A model generated the notes under the pieces. The model made no database searches, was not told the origin of the DNA, and worked only from the letters and a program-made list of their open reading frames with translations. The position numbers and the translations under genes were made by a program. A DNA stretch of 64,000 bases from Fusobacterium_C necrophorum (GTDB lineage: Bacteria > Fusobacteriota > Fusobacteriia > Fusobacteriales > Fusobacteriaceae): the NCBI RefSeq assembly GCF_900104395.1, contig NZ_FMXX01000008.1; one strand, given 5' to 3'. The stretch's first letter is position 1, and each line of letters opens with the position of its first letter. Below, in pieces: positions 62,980 to 64,000 of the stretch.

Positions 62980-63528
62980 ATGCCAAGAAAGTCAGTGTAT
63001 ACAAGAGAAATGATTCTAGAAGCAGCGGTGGAAGTATTTAAGCAGGAAGGATATGAGAAGATTACTGTGAAAAATATTGCCAAACAGTTGGGATGTTCTA
63101 TTGCTCCCGTTTATGCTGCCTATACTTCTATGGAAGATTTGAAAAAAGATGTTGTGGCAAAAGTAGGAGATACTCTGATTGCTTGTTTGGATGAAATTCC
63201 AGCCTCCTGTGATATTGCGGAAAACGATCTCTCCATCACAAAAGAACAAAAGGGACTGTTTGAAAGAATGTTTTCTGTGGTAGATCCTGAAAATGAAAAA
63301 ATGAAACAAAAGTTTGAAAATTTGGTGGAAGAAGCTTTACAAAAAAGTGAAAATCCGGAAGAAAGTAGAATGTATCTATTTAATATTTTTATGAAAGCTA
63401 TTTCGATTATGTCAAAAACGAGGCATAAAAGATTTACAAAATCTGAAATTTTATCTTTGATTGCACGTCATAAAAATTATATTTTAACCTTGAAAAAGAA
63501 AAAAGGATATGGAAATCGGAGAAAATAA
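62980..63528 (+). CDS. TetR-family transcriptional regulator
   Basis: 182 residues. N-terminal helix-turn-helix (MILEAAVEVFKQEGYEKITVKNIAKQLGCSIAPVY, split here as residues 8-42, with recognition helix near 33-42) and a helical ligand domain. The target genes are unknown; candidates are its own promoter or the TonB run upstream. Confidence 0.85.
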   Translation: MPRKSVYTREMILEAAVEVFKQEGYEKITVKNIAKQLGCSIAPVYAAYTSMEDLKKDVVAKVGDTLIACLDEIPASCDIAENDLSITKEQKGLFERMFSVVDPENEKMKQKFENLVEEALQKSENPEESRMYLFNIFMKAISIMSKTRHKRFTKSEILSLIARHKNYILTLKKKKGYGNRRK

Positions 63529-63547
63529 CAGAGGAAGAAAGAGAAGA

Positions 63548-63585
63548 GTTGTCTCAAAATGGATAATTTTGAGATGACTTTTTTT
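63548..63585 (+). terminator. terminator of the TetR gene
   Basis: 13 bp stem (63548-63560 with 63566-63578, two wobbles) followed by seven T residues. Confidence 0.8.
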
Positions 63586-63607
63586 CTTTTTGTATGAATT
63601 ATACCAG

Positions 63608-63640
63608 AACACTCACGACTTTAGTCGTGAGAGGTTCAGA
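63608..63640. mobile_element. orphan IS200/IS605-type end hairpin
   Basis: A perfect 9 bp hairpin CTCACGACT-TT-AGTCGTGAG (63612-63631) inside GAACA...AGGTTCAGA is the usual subterminal hairpin of IS200/IS605 right ends. No tnpA or tnpB frame is found beside it. A second small hairpin AGGAG/CTCCT follows at 63643-63660. The rest of the 63529-63788 gap is otherwise empty. Confidence 0.6.
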
Positions 63641-63699
63641 TGAGGAGAAGGATAGCTCCTAGAATTTAACTTCTGAAATTTTTTAAGTTGTAAAATAAA

Positions 63700-64000
63700 G
63701 TGTCACACTAAAATAAAATAAAAAGAACCATAAGTAGTTTTCTATGATATGATTAATTTGCCGATCAATCAAAAGGAGATAAACTACTATGGTTCAACAA
63801 AAGTATACTATAAAAAGAGAAAAAGGTAAACATTTAACTTCCATTGAAAGAGGAAAAATTGAAGCTTACTTTAAATTAGGGTATTCTAAAACTAAGATTG
63901 CTCAGTTAATTGATGTTTCTAGGAGAACTATTCAAAGAGAAATTAAAAGAGGTTGGGTAGAAGGATTACAAAACTCTGATTTATCTCTTTACGACACATA
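63700..64000 (+). mobile_element. IS30-family element, left end (runs out of the window)
   Basis: Includes the transposase start and, upstream, a likely terminal repeat around GTGTCACACTAAAATAAAAT (63700-63719). The precise end cannot be set without the right end, which is outside the window. Confidence 0.55.
63789..64000 (+). CDS. IS30-family transposase, N-terminal fragment
   Basis: Frame open from ATG 63789 to the window end (70 codons shown). The helix-turn-helix typical of IS30 is present: LTSIERGKIEAYFKLGYSKT (16-35) and IAQLIDVSRRTIQREIKRG (37-55). AAAGGAG upstream. The catalytic DDE core would lie beyond the window, so intactness cannot be judged. Confidence 0.85.
   Translation, partial: MVQQKYTIKREKGKHLTSIERGKIEAYFKLGYSKTKIAQLIDVSRRTIQREIKRGWVEGLQNSDLSLYDT

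Overview
The window looks like chromosomal DNA of a Fusobacterium. This is inferred from the very AT-rich sequence, the Na+-coupled 2-hydroxyglutarate route of glutamate fermentation, a Fusobacterium/Clostridium style of gene neighbourhood, and many extended -10 promoters (TGnTATAAT). The species cannot be fixed from sequence reading alone; F. necrophorum or F. gonidiaformans would be my first guesses.

Layout. 1-10.0 kb: a glutamate fermentation operon on the + strand (glutaconyl-CoA decarboxylase beta, glutaconate CoA-transferase A/B, glutaconyl-CoA decarboxylase alpha, Na+/glutamate symporter, 2-hydroxyglutaryl-CoA dehydratase activator and both dehydratase subunits, then a small leucine-rich-repeat protein). 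10.0-15.9 kb: biotin ligase, bioB, bioD, bioA, a flavodoxin-ferredoxin fusion and an SPFH membrane protein. 15.9-18.6 kb: a P-type cation ATPase behind a likely yybP-ykoY (Mn2+) riboswitch. 18.9-24.0 kb: ccpN-like regulator, ppdK and class III fructose bisphosphatase, a gluconeogenic switch unit. 24.1-27.2 kb: DUF2147 protein, peptide-binding lipoprotein, M42 peptidase. 27.3-33.2 kb, - strand: bioF-bioG-bioC, then an operon of an AroB-Ppx/GppA fusion, a DsrE-like protein and formimidoylglutamase. 33.3-41.4 kb, + strand: secreted protein, YihY, FtsI-type PBP with PASTA, PriA, peptide deformylase, a DivIC/FtsB-like protein, GlpX and a membrane protein. 41.5-41.9 kb: five tRNA genes (Gly, Lys, Glu, Val, Asp).

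Accessory DNA begins after tRNA-Asp. 42.0-51.1 kb is a type III restriction-modification island (mod, res) flanked by two DUF4143 ATPases, with decayed mod and KilA-N pieces inside and a 5'-truncated acetyltransferase gene at its right edge. 52.2-59.5 kb appears to be a two-layer insertion in a convergent terminator: an outer D-serine cassette (XRE-cupin regulator, GntP permease, dsdA, gutted D-threonine-aldolase-family relic) and an inner malY-like/APC permease/MarR cassette. Each layer is bounded by short duplicated terminator sequence. 59.5-63.5 kb returns to ordinary genes: flavodoxin, YbaN, ExbB-ExbD-TonB, a second DUF2147 protein and a TetR regulator. The window ends with an orphan IS200/IS605-type end hairpin and the start of an IS30-family transposase.

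How the genes fit together: HutG and peptide/amino acid uptake can supply glutamate, GltS imports it, and the 2-hydroxyglutarate pathway ferments it. Glutaconyl-CoA decarboxylase is a biotin enzyme that pumps Na+, which gives a reason for the biotin genes in the same neighbourhood (BioC, BioG, BioF, BioA, BioD, BioB and the ligase are all present). No clearly undescribed defence system was found. The most unusual items are the AroB-Ppx fusion, the nested cassette insertion, the relic-bearing type III R-M island and the orphan IS605 hairpin.
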